Shown here piece by piece: positions 20,572-29,062 of a stretch of DNA of 49,670 bases; within the stretch, counting starts at the first letter, position 1, and every line of letters begins with the position of its first letter. The notes below the pieces were generated by a model, which was not told the DNA's origin, did no database searches, and saw nothing but the letters and a program-made list of their open reading frames with translations. The DNA is from a virus. Position numbers and translations under genes: made by a program. The stretch spans positions 1 through 49,670 of IMG/VR virus record IMGVR_UViG_3300022542_000604. One strand, written 5' to 3'.

Positions 20572-20803
20572 AAAACCATTTGATCCTGAAGGTCAAGACT
20601 ACGATTATGAATCCGCTAAAGCTGCTGGATTAGGTCCAGACAAGACAGGTCATTGGCCGAGCAGAGTGCCAAAAACTGGGTTATTACTTAAAGGCCGTAA
20701 ACATAAAACATGGCGTAAAACCGAACAGGGTGAATATGCTGCTGGATATGAAATTTATAATCATGATGGACGTTACTACTCAAAGAAAAAAGATGTTCGC
20801 TAG
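20564..20803 (+). CDS. Conserved portal-adjacent phage protein (79 aa)
   Basis: The sequence PFDPEGQDYDYESAKAAG, then TGHWPSRVPKTGLLLKGRKH, then a YY.K end is a pattern I recognise as a common small protein encoded beside phage portal genes. It is basic and predicted beta-rich. Role in the virion is unknown; position suggests head assembly. Confidence 0.65.
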   Translation: MPKKPFDPEGQDYDYESAKAAGLGPDKTGHWPSRVPKTGLLLKGRKHKTWRKTEQGEYAAGYEIYNHDGRYYSKKKDVR

Positions 20804-20812
20804 GACATAAAT

Positions 20813-22843
20813 ATGCCTGAGGAAGACAAAGACAATATATGGTTGAAAAGGGCGAAGTTCGCATACGATCAGTCTACGACATTTGTTGATAATAATTATC
20901 GTAAACAGTGGGAAGACGGCGAAAGGCATTTTCAATCTAAACATGCTAGTGGATCAAAGTATTATAAGGCTGCATATAAATATAGATCACGTATCTTCCG
21001 ATCTAAGACTCGGTCCGTTATCAGGAGTAATGAGGCCGCTGCCGCCGCCGCTTTCTTTGCCAATAAAGACGTTATTAACATGGAGGCCCAGAACTATGAT
21101 GATGAATACCAAAGGGCTTCTGCCGACGTATTACAAGAACTCCTGAACTACCGCCTTACAAATACTATTCCTTGGTTTATGACGTGTATAGGTGGCTATC
21201 AGGACACTATGAAGGTGGGAGTGGTTTGTTCTTATCAGACCTGGGAATATAAGGAGAAGATCGAAACTGTATATGAGCCGATGATTGATTCTGCTACAGG
21301 GATACCTATTATTGATGCTGAAACAGGCAAACCAGCCATGACAGAAACTAAAATAAGTACCCCTATTGTAGATAAGCCGTCTATTACCCTTATGCCTGTT
21401 GAAAACATACGGTTTCATCCTGCAGCCGATTGGATTGATCCTATTAATTCAAGTCCATACCTAATCAGGCTTATCCCAATGTATATAATTGATATTAAAG
21501 CCCGGATGGAGGATGGAAATATAAAAACAGGGCAAGCCAAATGGAAGCCATTGACTAATGAAGAAATAAAAGCTGCCAGTAAAATACAGTACGATAGCAC
21601 AAAACAGACAAGAGAAGGAAATCGGCAAGATGCCACTGAAGAGGAAAATACCCCCGATTTGGTCGAGTACGATGTTGCATGGCTACACGAGAATTTTATG
21701 TGCGAAGATGAAGAGGATTATGTTTATTACACCCTTGGTACTGAACATATACTTACTGACCCTGTACCTATTGAGGAAGTGTATTTCACTGGTGAAAGAC
21801 CTGTTGTACTTGGATGTTGCATTATTGAGTCTCATAAAGTCTATCCGGTTGGATATTCCGGGCTAGGTAGAAACACCCAAGAAGAAATAAATGAAAACGC
21901 GAACCAACGGTTAGATAATGTTAAGTTGGTTATGAATAAAAGATGGTTTGTGAGAAGGGGTGCTCAGGTAGATGTAAAGACTATCACAAGGAACGTTCCT
22001 GGCTCTGTAACAATGGTCAATAGTAAAAGCGGAAAATTAACCGACGATGTATACGGCCATGAATTTCATGATGTTACCTCTTCAAGCTACCAAGAACAGG
22101 ATAGATTAAGTTTAGATTTTGACGAGCTTGTCGGTATGTTTTCGCCTTCTTCAATACAGGCTAATCGTAAAATGAATGAGACTGTAGGCGGTATGTCTAT
22201 GTTACGCGGGGCTTCTGGAGCCCTTGGTGAGTATTCAATTAGAACATTTGCCGAAACATGGGTGGAACCTACCATGAGGCAACTTGTAAAACTTGAACAA
22301 AAGTATGAAACCGATGAAGTCATTCTTGCACTTGCTGCAAGTAAAGCACGATTATTCCAAAGATACGGCATTGATAGGGTAACAGACGATCTTTTAAATC
22401 AAAATGTTACCGCTGATGTGAATGTCGGGATGGGTTCGACTGATCCACTTCAAAAATTGCAAAATTTTATATTTGCTATTAGGGCCGTTCTTGATATTTT
22501 AAGACAAAACCCGGATAGCTCCCCGTTAAATGTTGTAGAAGTAATAAAAGAGGTTTTCAGTTTTGTTGGGTATAAGAGTGGGGCCAGATTTTTGATACAG
22601 AAAATGGAAGAGCAAGATCCTGAAAAAATGCAGATGGGTCAGATAATACAGCAACTTCAAGCGATGTTACAACAAATGCAGCAAGAACTTAAAAGCAAGC
22701 AGGCTGACCAAGCGGTTAAACTCAAGACAACAGAAATGAAAGAGTATGGTCAGGATAGGCGTAAGGCCGCTGATATAGCTGCTGATATCAAAATGAAACA
22801 TATGGATTTATTGAATCCAGTTGTGGGGGAAACAAGGCAATGA
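20813..22843 (+). CDS. Portal protein (676 aa)
   Basis: A long protein directly upstream of the scaffold and capsid genes. The N-terminus has the YR..WE...H pattern of podovirus-type portals, the middle is mixed alpha/beta with repeated Asp/Asn-rich loops, and the C-terminal ~100 residues form a Gln/Lys-rich helix (IQQLQAMLQQMQQELKSK), as in the barrel or crown of portals. The portal is the dodecameric ring through which TerL pumps DNA and to which the gp4-like adaptor binds. Family assignment rests on length, position and motif style rather than one signature residue. Confidence 0.75.
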   Translation: MPEEDKDNIWLKRAKFAYDQSTTFVDNNYRKQWEDGERHFQSKHASGSKYYKAAYKYRSRIFRSKTRSVIRSNEAAAAAAFFANKDVINMEAQNYDDEYQRASADVLQELLNYRLTNTIPWFMTCIGGYQDTMKVGVVCSYQTWEYKEKIETVYEPMIDSATGIPIIDAETGKPAMTETKISTPIVDKPSITLMPVENIRFHPAADWIDPINSSPYLIRLIPMYIIDIKARMEDGNIKTGQAKWKPLTNEEIKAASKIQYDSTKQTREGNRQDATEEENTPDLVEYDVAWLHENFMCEDEEDYVYYTLGTEHILTDPVPIEEVYFTGERPVVLGCCIIESHKVYPVGYSGLGRNTQEEINENANQRLDNVKLVMNKRWFVRRGAQVDVKTITRNVPGSVTMVNSKSGKLTDDVYGHEFHDVTSSSYQEQDRLSLDFDELVGMFSPSSIQANRKMNETVGGMSMLRGASGALGEYSIRTFAETWVEPTMRQLVKLEQKYETDEVILALAASKARLFQRYGIDRVTDDLLNQNVTADVNVGMGSTDPLQKLQNFIFAIRAVLDILRQNPDSSPLNVVEVIKEVFSFVGYKSGARFLIQKMEEQDPEKMQMGQIIQQLQAMLQQMQQELKSKQADQAVKLKTTEMKEYGQDRRKAADIAADIKMKHMDLLNPVVGETRQ

Positions 22844-23034
22844 AAGTTTCAGAAGTTATCATAGCCTTAAGTGCGATATTAAACAAACATGGCGACCTTG
22901 AAGTTGGATGTGCTGAGGGTGAATATACTTATAATCATGAGATTGTAGATGAAATATCTGTAAATGAAAATAAGTTTTATAATATTCATGGAATACCGAA
23001 AGATACAAAGATAGTCATGCTACACCAATTTTGA
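22840..23034 (+). CDS. Hypothetical protein (64 aa)
   Basis: ATGA overlap with the portal gene. Starts with an amphipathic helix (VSEVIIALSAILNKHG) then beta segments with Asn/Tyr; it recalls small phage proteins of the DUF-type 'VIIALQ...GDL.V'. Function unknown. Confidence 0.55.
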   Translation: MKVSEVIIALSAILNKHGDLEVGCAEGEYTYNHEIVDEISVNENKFYNIHGIPKDTKIVMLHQF

Positions 23035-23046
23035 GAAATAGGTTAA

Positions 23047-23322
23047 ATGGATCAACAAACTTCAATATTATACGCTGAAGCAATGTTGGGTGCTGATGCT
23101 GATGACTTCTTTAAGACTGAAATAGGTCGCTATGTTTTGGAAAGGTCAAAAGAAGAGAGTAAGGAAGCAACTGAAGACCTAAAGGATATTGATTTTTCTA
23201 AATCCAATGAAATAGCTCAATTACAAATGAAAATCAAAATAGCAGAATCAGCCATAAAATGGCTTAACGAATTACTTATCAGTGGTAAACAAGCAATACA
23301 ATTATTAGACGAAGGAGAATAG
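23047..23322 (+). CDS. Portal-associated phage protein (91 aa)
   Basis: An all-helical, acidic protein (DDFFKTEIGRYVLERSK ... LQMKIKIAESAIKWLN ... GKQAIQLLD). The order of an FF/GR segment, an ALQ-like helix and a terminal G.QA helix resembles a small phage family located after portal genes. Function unknown. Confidence 0.6.
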   Translation: MDQQTSILYAEAMLGADADDFFKTEIGRYVLERSKEESKEATEDLKDIDFSKSNEIAQLQMKIKIAESAIKWLNELLISGKQAIQLLDEGE

Positions 23323-23324
23323 CG

Positions 23325-23546
23325 ATGTTAGACCCTTTAAGTAGAAACACTTTTATTAAAGAGATGGCTATCAAAGTTGAGAAGCAAAGGGAAATGGAAG
23401 AAGCTAAATATGCGTTAAGGCCATTACTATTAAATCAACCTAATCAGTATGGCCTTCGTGCTATTTTTAGGTCAAAGATTAAATGTTTTGTTAGACGATT
23501 CAGAGAACGTATCAATATTGTATTGAGCCGAGTAGAACTCTGGTAG
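23325..23546 (+). CDS. Small basic protein (73 aa)
   Basis: GGAG precedes the ATG, 2 bp after the previous stop. Basic, helical C-terminus (FRSKIKCFVRRFRERIN). Function unknown. Confidence 0.5.
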   Translation: MLDPLSRNTFIKEMAIKVEKQREMEEAKYALRPLLLNQPNQYGLRAIFRSKIKCFVRRFRERINIVLSRVELW

Positions 23547-23591
23547 GAATTCTAAAAGAAGTATGTTTTGTAAATAACTAAGGAGAGTAAA

Positions 23592-23951
23592 ATGGAAGAA
23601 AAATTTGAGGAACTTGATTCCCGTGGTTTCTATATTACCCAAAAAGAGCAAGGAAATGAAATAATATTTAACAAAAATATAGATCAGCAAGAAAAACAAA
23701 AGCATTTAACAAATCTTCTCCATGAAGCCAATATCCGATTACCAAAAGGAACAATATATGAAATAAGGGAAAAATCATATTCGCGTAAATACAAATCTGG
23801 GCATGGTGCAGCATGGTATTATAAACCAACACTTAAAAAAGAACCTTTGTTTTTAAACACATTAGGTGAAGGAATGGAGAATAAAGATGGTGGATATGTT
23901 CTTACAGGGAGGTTGAAAGCGGGAGAACCAGTGCCTTCCGAACTATTTTAA
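23592..23951 (+). CDS. WYY-domain paralogue (119 aa)
   Basis: AGGAG precedes the ATG. Residues ~45-115 (IRLPKGTIYEIREKS ... GAAWYYKP ... KKEPLF ... DGGYVLTGRL) match the C-terminal domain of the protein at 19389, so the two are paralogues; this copy lacks the Cys/His N-domain. It lies between portal and scaffold. A similar AWYY string ends the major capsid protein, but that may be chance. Function unknown. Confidence 0.6.
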   Translation: MEEKFEELDSRGFYITQKEQGNEIIFNKNIDQQEKQKHLTNLLHEANIRLPKGTIYEIREKSYSRKYKSGHGAAWYYKPTLKKEPLFLNTLGEGMENKDGGYVLTGRLKAGEPVPSELF

Positions 23952-23981
23952 ATAAACTTTAAGGATTAAGGAGAATAAGAA

Positions 23982-25208
23982 ATGCCGAAGAAAAAAGATG
24001 CTACCCAAGAAAAGGGCGTATCGGATAAGGACAAAAACCTGAAACCCGATACACAGGAAAAAGAAATTAAAGAAGAACCCCTAACAGAAGAGGAAGTTAA
24101 GGTTAAGGAAGAAGCTGAGGCTAAGGAAAAGAAGGAGAAAGAAAGCACTCTTACAGACCGGAACCAGCAAATACAAGACATGGCTGACCGGGTAGATGAA
24201 GATTGGAAAAAAGAGGTCGGTATTACTGAGGAAGGAAAAACAGCTGAAGAAACGGAAGAAGAAGCTAAAGCCAAGGTAGAGAAAGAAGCCGAAGCTAAAG
24301 CTAAGGAAAAGAAAGAAGGGGAAACAGAAAGTGAATACCAAAAAAGGCAGGAAGACCTTCTGGAAACCCCAGAAGAATTGGAGCAAGAAAAGGCTGCTCT
24401 TGAAGCTAAGAAAAAAGAAGATACAGTTGAAATAACTGTTGATGGTGTTAAGAAAAAAGTACCTAAGTCTCAAGTGACTGATGCCGGTATTAGAGTACTG
24501 CAAAAGGAATCGGCAGCCGATGCCAGACTCGAAGAAGCTGTACAATTACTTAAAGAGGCTAAAGGTATAAAGGAAAAGAAAAAAGAAAAGAAAAAGCCTG
24601 ATGAAGAGCTTGCTGATCTTGGTGTAGATAAAAAGAAAATATCCGAACTCCGGGAAGCCATTCAATATGGTGAGGAAGAAGACGCCGCAACTGCTATTGA
24701 AGAATTAATTCGATTAGGGCGCGGTGGTAAAGCTGAAATACCTGAAGGTTTAATGACTATTGAGCAATATGAGGAAAAGGAAAAGGAAAAAACAGAAAAA
24801 CAAAACCAAGATAAAATCAATGAATTATTAGAGAAATTTCACCTTCCACCTAGTAAAGGCGGTTTTTCAGATGTAACGGACGACCCCTACCTTCGCGCTG
24901 CATGTATTGCAGAAATAGATGCTGAGTTAGAAAAGGGTACCCCAAATAATTGGGAACTCTACGAAACAGCAGGCAAGAAAGTGCGTACATGGTGGGGTAA
25001 TACGATAAATGAAAATGCTCTGAAAGAAGCCGCTGAGCAGAAGGCGAAGGACGAACTCGCTGCGAAGCGAGATAAAAAGGCAAAAGCAGCAGGGGCTACC
25101 ATAACGGGCGTCAATGCTAAAACGGAAACAACTAAAAAGGAGCCCAAAGAGGAAACCGTAAGCGATATTGTCGCTGAAATGCGGAAGAATCGTGGGCAGC
25201 CTGTATAG
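23982..25208 (+). CDS. Scaffolding protein
   Basis: A 408-aa, highly charged Glu/Lys-rich protein immediately upstream of the capsid gene, in the place of phage scaffolds. The first 150 residues are low-complexity helix; residues ~150-180 hold a small ordered segment (VEITVDGVKKKVPKSQVTD) with more helix after it; ~250-300 again ordered. The C-terminus is basic, as needed for capsid contact in P22 and phi29 scaffolds. Scaffolds template procapsid assembly and leave before packaging. The call rests on composition and position. Confidence 0.7.
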   Translation: MPKKKDATQEKGVSDKDKNLKPDTQEKEIKEEPLTEEEVKVKEEAEAKEKKEKESTLTDRNQQIQDMADRVDEDWKKEVGITEEGKTAEETEEEAKAKVEKEAEAKAKEKKEGETESEYQKRQEDLLETPEELEQEKAALEAKKKEDTVEITVDGVKKKVPKSQVTDAGIRVLQKESAADARLEEAVQLLKEAKGIKEKKKEKKKPDEELADLGVDKKKISELREAIQYGEEEDAATAIEELIRLGRGGKAEIPEGLMTIEQYEEKEKEKTEKQNQDKINELLEKFHLPPSKGGFSDVTDDPYLRAACIAEIDAELEKGTPNNWELYETAGKKVRTWWGNTINENALKEAAEQKAKDELAAKRDKKAKAAGATITGVNAKTETTKKEPKEETVSDIVAEMRKNRGQPV

Positions 25209-25220
25209 GAGACATAAATA

Positions 25221-26865
25221 ATGAGTGGACAAGTATGGGTTACAAACAGTCTTGGAGGTTATATGTCTGCCAAGAACTTGTCCAAAAAGCTGCGTTTGGC
25301 AGTACAGCCTTTGATAAAATTCCGTGGTGTAAACTGCTGAAATGACGGCGGAATTAAAACTCTCTCTGATTGACTTGGATACCCAGACATGGGCGACAGG
25401 GGGCAAGGTATGAACTTAAAAGAATTTAAAAAATGTCCTATATGTAAAAAAGTTATCCGTGAGTGCGAAACAGATTTTTTAACACAGTATCATGATATAT
25501 GTGTTGAATGTGGATGGCGGGGATGTTTTATAAGTCAATACCAGCCTGAACGACTGAGCGAGAGAGCATCTATAAAAGATGATGCGACAGTCTGAACCCT
25601 GATATAACGTAAGATAATATAAGTCAGGGAAGCTACCTTAACATGGCGTTCACCTTTATATAATGCTATCAAATAGTGACTATTGACGCATTAGGAAGGT
25701 CATAAAAGTAACAGATTGCAGTTATGCGATGTCAAAGACGCAACGCAGCAGGGCAAGAAAAAAGGTGATACATATCACTGGGATGTGTTCTCGGACGTTT
25801 CAACTCAAGGTACAACTCTAACTGAAACGAAAACCATGCCGGAAACCCCATTTGTGATTACACAGGGAACTTTAACTGTGGATGAATTTGGTGAGCTAAT
25901 CGCCACCTTATTGTCTCACATAAAGGCAATAATGGAAAAACGGGTGAATTGCTGGAATATCCTGAGAGCTGTTTATACTACAACGTGATTAGAAATGATG
26001 AGCGTGAATGTTATAAAAAATAAGCAGATTGGACAATCAGCAGCCAAGCCATGAAGGGCATAGGTTTCATGGAAGGTTCAACGACTATGAAGGTGAGTCC
26101 CAACAATAATCCTTCGCACGAGTGCCCGTCTCTAACGAGAAGATATAGTCTGAGCTGCATGGAGACATGTAGAGCTATGGTTTAAACGGCCATAGGATAA
26201 CAAAACTGAATAGTGTTCCGTTTACTCAGAAGCTCGATAATCTGAGTGAACTTCCGGTAACAACGATAATTAATAAGGTCATTAAAAACGACGCTAAAAA
26301 GGCGTTTGATATTGCAGCGGAAGCTCAGTTTTCTTATACCCCACTGCATATCTGTGAAGATGGCAGTTCAACTACTGCCGTAAATCTTATGACCGCTTCA
26401 ACCAATACTGATACTGCAAGTGTGGCTCTTGGTAAAGGTCATGTCAAGGCTATCAGGGATATTATGGTAGAACGTAATATTCCGCCATATCAGTTAGATG
26501 ATTATATTGCTATATCATGGCCGACTACATTCAGAACCTTTAAGAACGACCTTGAAAGCATTAAACAGTATACCCCTGCAGGATTTCACATGATACTGAA
26601 TGGTGAGGCTGGTCGTTATGAAAATACAAGGTTCATTGAACAGACAAACATTGCAAAAGACGGAACTACATCCACGGATTGGTGTTACTTTATGGGTGAT
26701 GATACCGTATGTGAGGCAATTGTTGTGCCGGAAGAGATAAGGGGAAAAATTCCGGGTGATTATGGAAGGTCTAAGGGGATAGCGTGGTACTACCTCGGAG
26801 GCTTTGGACTGGTACATACCGCACAACTACAGGCCCGCATCATTCGATGGGGCTCTAAAGCATAG
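25221..26865 (+). CDS. Major capsid protein, three exons split by two group I introns
   Basis: Exons 25221-25325, 25719-25892 and 26209-26865 join in one frame to a 311-aa protein. Exon 1 reads MSGQVWVTNSLGGYMSAKNL and ends LIKFR; exon 2 continues QLCDVKDATQQGKKKGDTYH and ends TVDEFG; exon 3 resumes NSVPFTQKLDNLSELPV and ends IRWGSKA. The joined order (QVW..NSLGGYM, KGD..HW.V, TQGTLTVDEFGNSVP.T.KL, KNDAKKAFD, ERNIPPY..DDYIAI, GRYENTRF.EQTN, E.IRGKIP) matches a phage capsid family I recognise. Both 5' exons end in U and both introns end in G, as group I splicing requires. Without splicing the frame stops after 39 codons (TGA 25338-25340). GGAG at ~25208 is the ribosome binding site. Confidence 0.85.
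25326..25718 (+). ncRNA. Group I intron 1 in capsid gene (393 nt)
   Basis: The last eight exon bases AATTCCGT (25318-25325) pair with GCGGAATT (25348-25355), giving an 8-bp P1 with the required U-G pair at the splice site. CAGAC (25384-25388) pairs with GTCTG (25590-25594), fitting P7; a 61-codon ORF occupies the P8-side loop between them. CCCTG/CAGGG follows as a P9-like stem. The intron ends in G at 25718 and the exon resumes at CAG. Remaining core helices were not fully resolved by eye. Confidence 0.75.
25410..25595 (+). CDS. Zinc-ribbon ORF inside intron 1 (61 aa)
   Basis: The ATG at 25410 follows AAGG (an in-frame ATG at 25389 lacks a good site). CPIC (residues 9-12) and CVECGWRG (~30-37) form a four-Cys ribbon like that of Lar-type or Com-like proteins. 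There is no LAGLIDADG, GIY-YIG or HNH core, so it is not an obvious homing endonuclease. Its stop codon lies inside the P7 strand. It may be cargo, a maturase-like helper or a homing enzyme relic. Confidence 0.5.
   Translation: MNLKEFKKCPICKKVIRECETDFLTQYHDICVECGWRGCFISQYQPERLSERASIKDDATV
25893..26208 (+). ncRNA. Group I intron 2 in capsid gene (316 nt)
   Basis: This intron has the group IA core strings known from T4 td-like introns: GGGTGAATTGCTGGAA, AATCAGCAGCCAAGCC, GGTTCAACGACTATG and AGATATAGTCTG. GACTAT (26083-26088) pairs with ATAGTC (26145-26150) as P7, and further hairpins follow (GCTATGG/CCATAGG). P1 pairs exon TGGT with GCCA near 25902 with U-G at the junction, plus a weaker outer part. 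No ORF lies within. It ends in G at 26208. Confidence 0.9.
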
Positions 26866-26882
26866 AAAGGAGGTATTAGAAG

Positions 26883-27320
26883 ATGGCGTATGATGATCCA
26901 AGATACGGTGTTATTCAGTCTTTGGCTATGGCAAAAGCGGCTGACGCGGCTATTGGTTCTGCTAATGCCGCCAGGTCAGTGCTTCAGCGCAAGACTTTCA
27001 TGAAAAATGTCACGGTAAAGGACTTTAACATTGAAGTTCTGACCGGGGCTACTTGTACGGGAACTTCTCAGGTATCCACACAGATTTATCAATTAGCAAT
27101 AGGTAAATCTCTTGGGGGTACGGGTAGTCTTGCTACTTTTGGAACAGCAGTGGTAGGAACCGCAGGGGCCGCTGATGGCACTGTAATTGATGGGAGTTTA
27201 ACCGAGACAAACTTTGTTGCTGGGGATGATATTACATTCTCAGTCGAGGTTGGTACGGCTCTTGGTGACAATTCCCTTATCGCCAGGGCAAACGTCTCTT
27301 ATGTTGAAAGATACGTATAG
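26883..27320 (+). CDS. Capsid-associated (decoration-like) protein (145 aa)
   Basis: AGGAGG precedes the ATG 17 bp after the capsid stop. An N-terminal helical part with Ala repeats (AMAKAADAAIGSANAA) is followed by Gly/Thr/Ala-rich beta sequence. Composition and the place after the capsid gene suggest a head decoration or minor head protein. Function unproven. Confidence 0.55.
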   Translation: MAYDDPRYGVIQSLAMAKAADAAIGSANAARSVLQRKTFMKNVTVKDFNIEVLTGATCTGTSQVSTQIYQLAIGKSLGGTGSLATFGTAVVGTAGAADGTVIDGSLTETNFVAGDDITFSVEVGTALGDNSLIARANVSYVERYV

Positions 27321-27352
27321 AGACTTATCCATGGGATGTTAATCTTTAACCT

Positions 27353-27376
27353 GGCTGGGGAGTAAAATCCCCGGCC
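27353..27376 (+). terminator. GC-rich hairpin after the capsid operon
   Basis: GGCTGGGGA (27353-27361) pairs with TCCCCGGCC (27368-27376) with one G-T pair; AAATAT follows instead of a U-run, so it may act as a processing stem or weak terminator. Confidence 0.55.
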
Positions 27377-27390
27377 AAATATCAATAAAT

Positions 27391-29061
27391 ATGAAGAGAG
27401 TTTTTATACATAGGGAAGGGGCATTTGGCGATCATGTCCATATGTCTAATGTGATACGAGCCTTTTATGAGGATGGTTGGGAAGTATCCATGCTCTATAA
27501 TTTTAAAGGTGCTCAAATACATTCAAGTAATCCTATGATTGCACATCATTATTTTTATGAAGCCGGTGCAAAAGAACTTACTCGTGAGCATGTACAAGAA
27601 CGTGCAGACTTAATTAAAAAAGCACAAGACGAGTTCGATAGGTATGTGTGTTTTCAGAATAGTATCGAACATGCCCTTATAGCTGGTGAAGATCAACCTG
27701 AATATTTCTGGCCATTGCACCTTCGCAGGGCGAAAAACGGTCATATCTGTTACTACGATTATTCTATGCAATGGGCTGGTCTAACGGATAAGAAATTTAT
27801 GGGTAAGACTGGAGATGTGTTTTTTACAGAAGAAGAGAATGCCCATGTTTTGAAGTACCTCGACCAATTTAAGGATAATTTCATTGTTTTATGGGGAATA
27901 CGTGGATCAATGTACCAGAAGGCCATATTCCCTATTGCGGAAGAAATATGCAATGAATTTATAAAAATGCACCCAGAGACGATTATAATTACCACTGGGG
28001 ATAAGTTCTGCCAGGAATGGGAATGGGAACACCCGAAGGTTATCCATAAGTCGGGCAGATGGCCTTTCCGCCAAGCATTACATCTTTCTAAATATGTTGA
28101 TCTTGTTGTAACCCCTGAAACAGGCTTAGGGATAGGTGCTGGCTCCTTTGATACGCCAAAAGTTATGCTTTTAACTGCCGCCAGCCTAACAAATGTTGTC
28201 GGAAATGACAGAAATGATTATTCTGTGCAATCTCCCGTCTGGTGCAGCCCATGTACCCGGGCTATTTACAACACAGATAATTGCAAATTAGGGCCTGAAA
28301 AACAATACCTTAAAGGGAAGGTTATAGATCAATGTGCGTATAATTACGGGGAGACAACCTTAACCCGTTTGCCAATATGTGTGGATTTTCCAAAAGAATT
28401 AGTCTTAGATCAGATGGAGAAGGCGTACAACGCAAAGCATATGAGGGCATGGGACCGCCCGGATGGATGGACAGAGGCTAATTGGAGAAAGGCTGCCAAA
28501 GATATAAGCAAAATCCCGCCTACTAGAATGAAAAGGAAACAGCCTAAGTCAGCAGTTAGTGATAATGACATTAAAGGTTTAATAACAGCGGCATGTTCTA
28601 CTCCCCCCGGTGATATTGTTGAAATTGGGGTGTATAGGGGTGGATCTGCCTGGCATTTGGATAAAATGTGTCATGACCAGGGCCGTACATTACACTTATT
28701 CGATACGTTTGAGGGTATGCCTTTTCGCTCTATGTATGACCAAATACCTGTTGGTTACTTTAGCGATATCATTTATGAAGAGATAGTCGCCCTTTTCCCT
28801 GATGCAAAGTTCTATAAAGGTGTATTTCCTGACACCCTACCCAATGATTTACATAATATAGCTTTTGTCCATATTGATTGTGACCAATATTACAGTGTTA
28901 AATCCGTTATTAAAACAATGCCGGATAGAATGGTTAAAGGCGGTGTTATGTATTTTGACGATTACGAAAATTTAAGAGGGGCTAAAATAGCTATTGATGA
29001 GTGCCTAAAAGATTTCACTGTTTTTGGTGGTGGGCACAAAGTTATATGGCAGAAACCTTAA
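27391..29061 (+). CDS. GT9-like glycosyltransferase fused to TylF-like methyltransferase (556 aa)
   Basis: Residues ~1-360 resemble glycosyltransferase family 9 (heptosyltransferase-type): an N-terminal Gly loop (REGAFGDHVHMSNVIRAF), a WPFRQALHLSKYVDLVVTPE region and ETGLGIGAGSF, with a Cys-rich segment (WCSPC...NC...QC) near 290-330. Residues ~385-556 match TylF/macrocin O-methyltransferases: VEIGVYRGGSAWHLDK at ~409, LHLFDTFEGMP, and VHIDCDQYYSVKSV at ~493. The two activities in one chain suggest sugar transfer and methylation of the same glycan. Such genes are rare in the structural block; they could modify host surface polysaccharide or the virion. Confidence 0.7.
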   Translation: MKRVFIHREGAFGDHVHMSNVIRAFYEDGWEVSMLYNFKGAQIHSSNPMIAHHYFYEAGAKELTREHVQERADLIKKAQDEFDRYVCFQNSIEHALIAGEDQPEYFWPLHLRRAKNGHICYYDYSMQWAGLTDKKFMGKTGDVFFTEEENAHVLKYLDQFKDNFIVLWGIRGSMYQKAIFPIAEEICNEFIKMHPETIIITTGDKFCQEWEWEHPKVIHKSGRWPFRQALHLSKYVDLVVTPETGLGIGAGSFDTPKVMLLTAASLTNVVGNDRNDYSVQSPVWCSPCTRAIYNTDNCKLGPEKQYLKGKVIDQCAYNYGETTLTRLPICVDFPKELVLDQMEKAYNAKHMRAWDRPDGWTEANWRKAAKDISKIPPTRMKRKQPKSAVSDNDIKGLITAACSTPPGDIVEIGVYRGGSAWHLDKMCHDQGRTLHLFDTFEGMPFRSMYDQIPVGYFSDIIYEEIVALFPDAKFYKGVFPDTLPNDLHNIAFVHIDCDQYYSVKSVIKTMPDRMVKGGVMYFDDYENLRGAKIAIDECLKDFTVFGGGHKVIWQKP

Positions 29062-29062
29062 A

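Noticed and set aside
22087-22371. 94-codon leftward frame opposite the portal gene
   Set aside because: Antisense shadow without ribosome binding site or recognisable domain.
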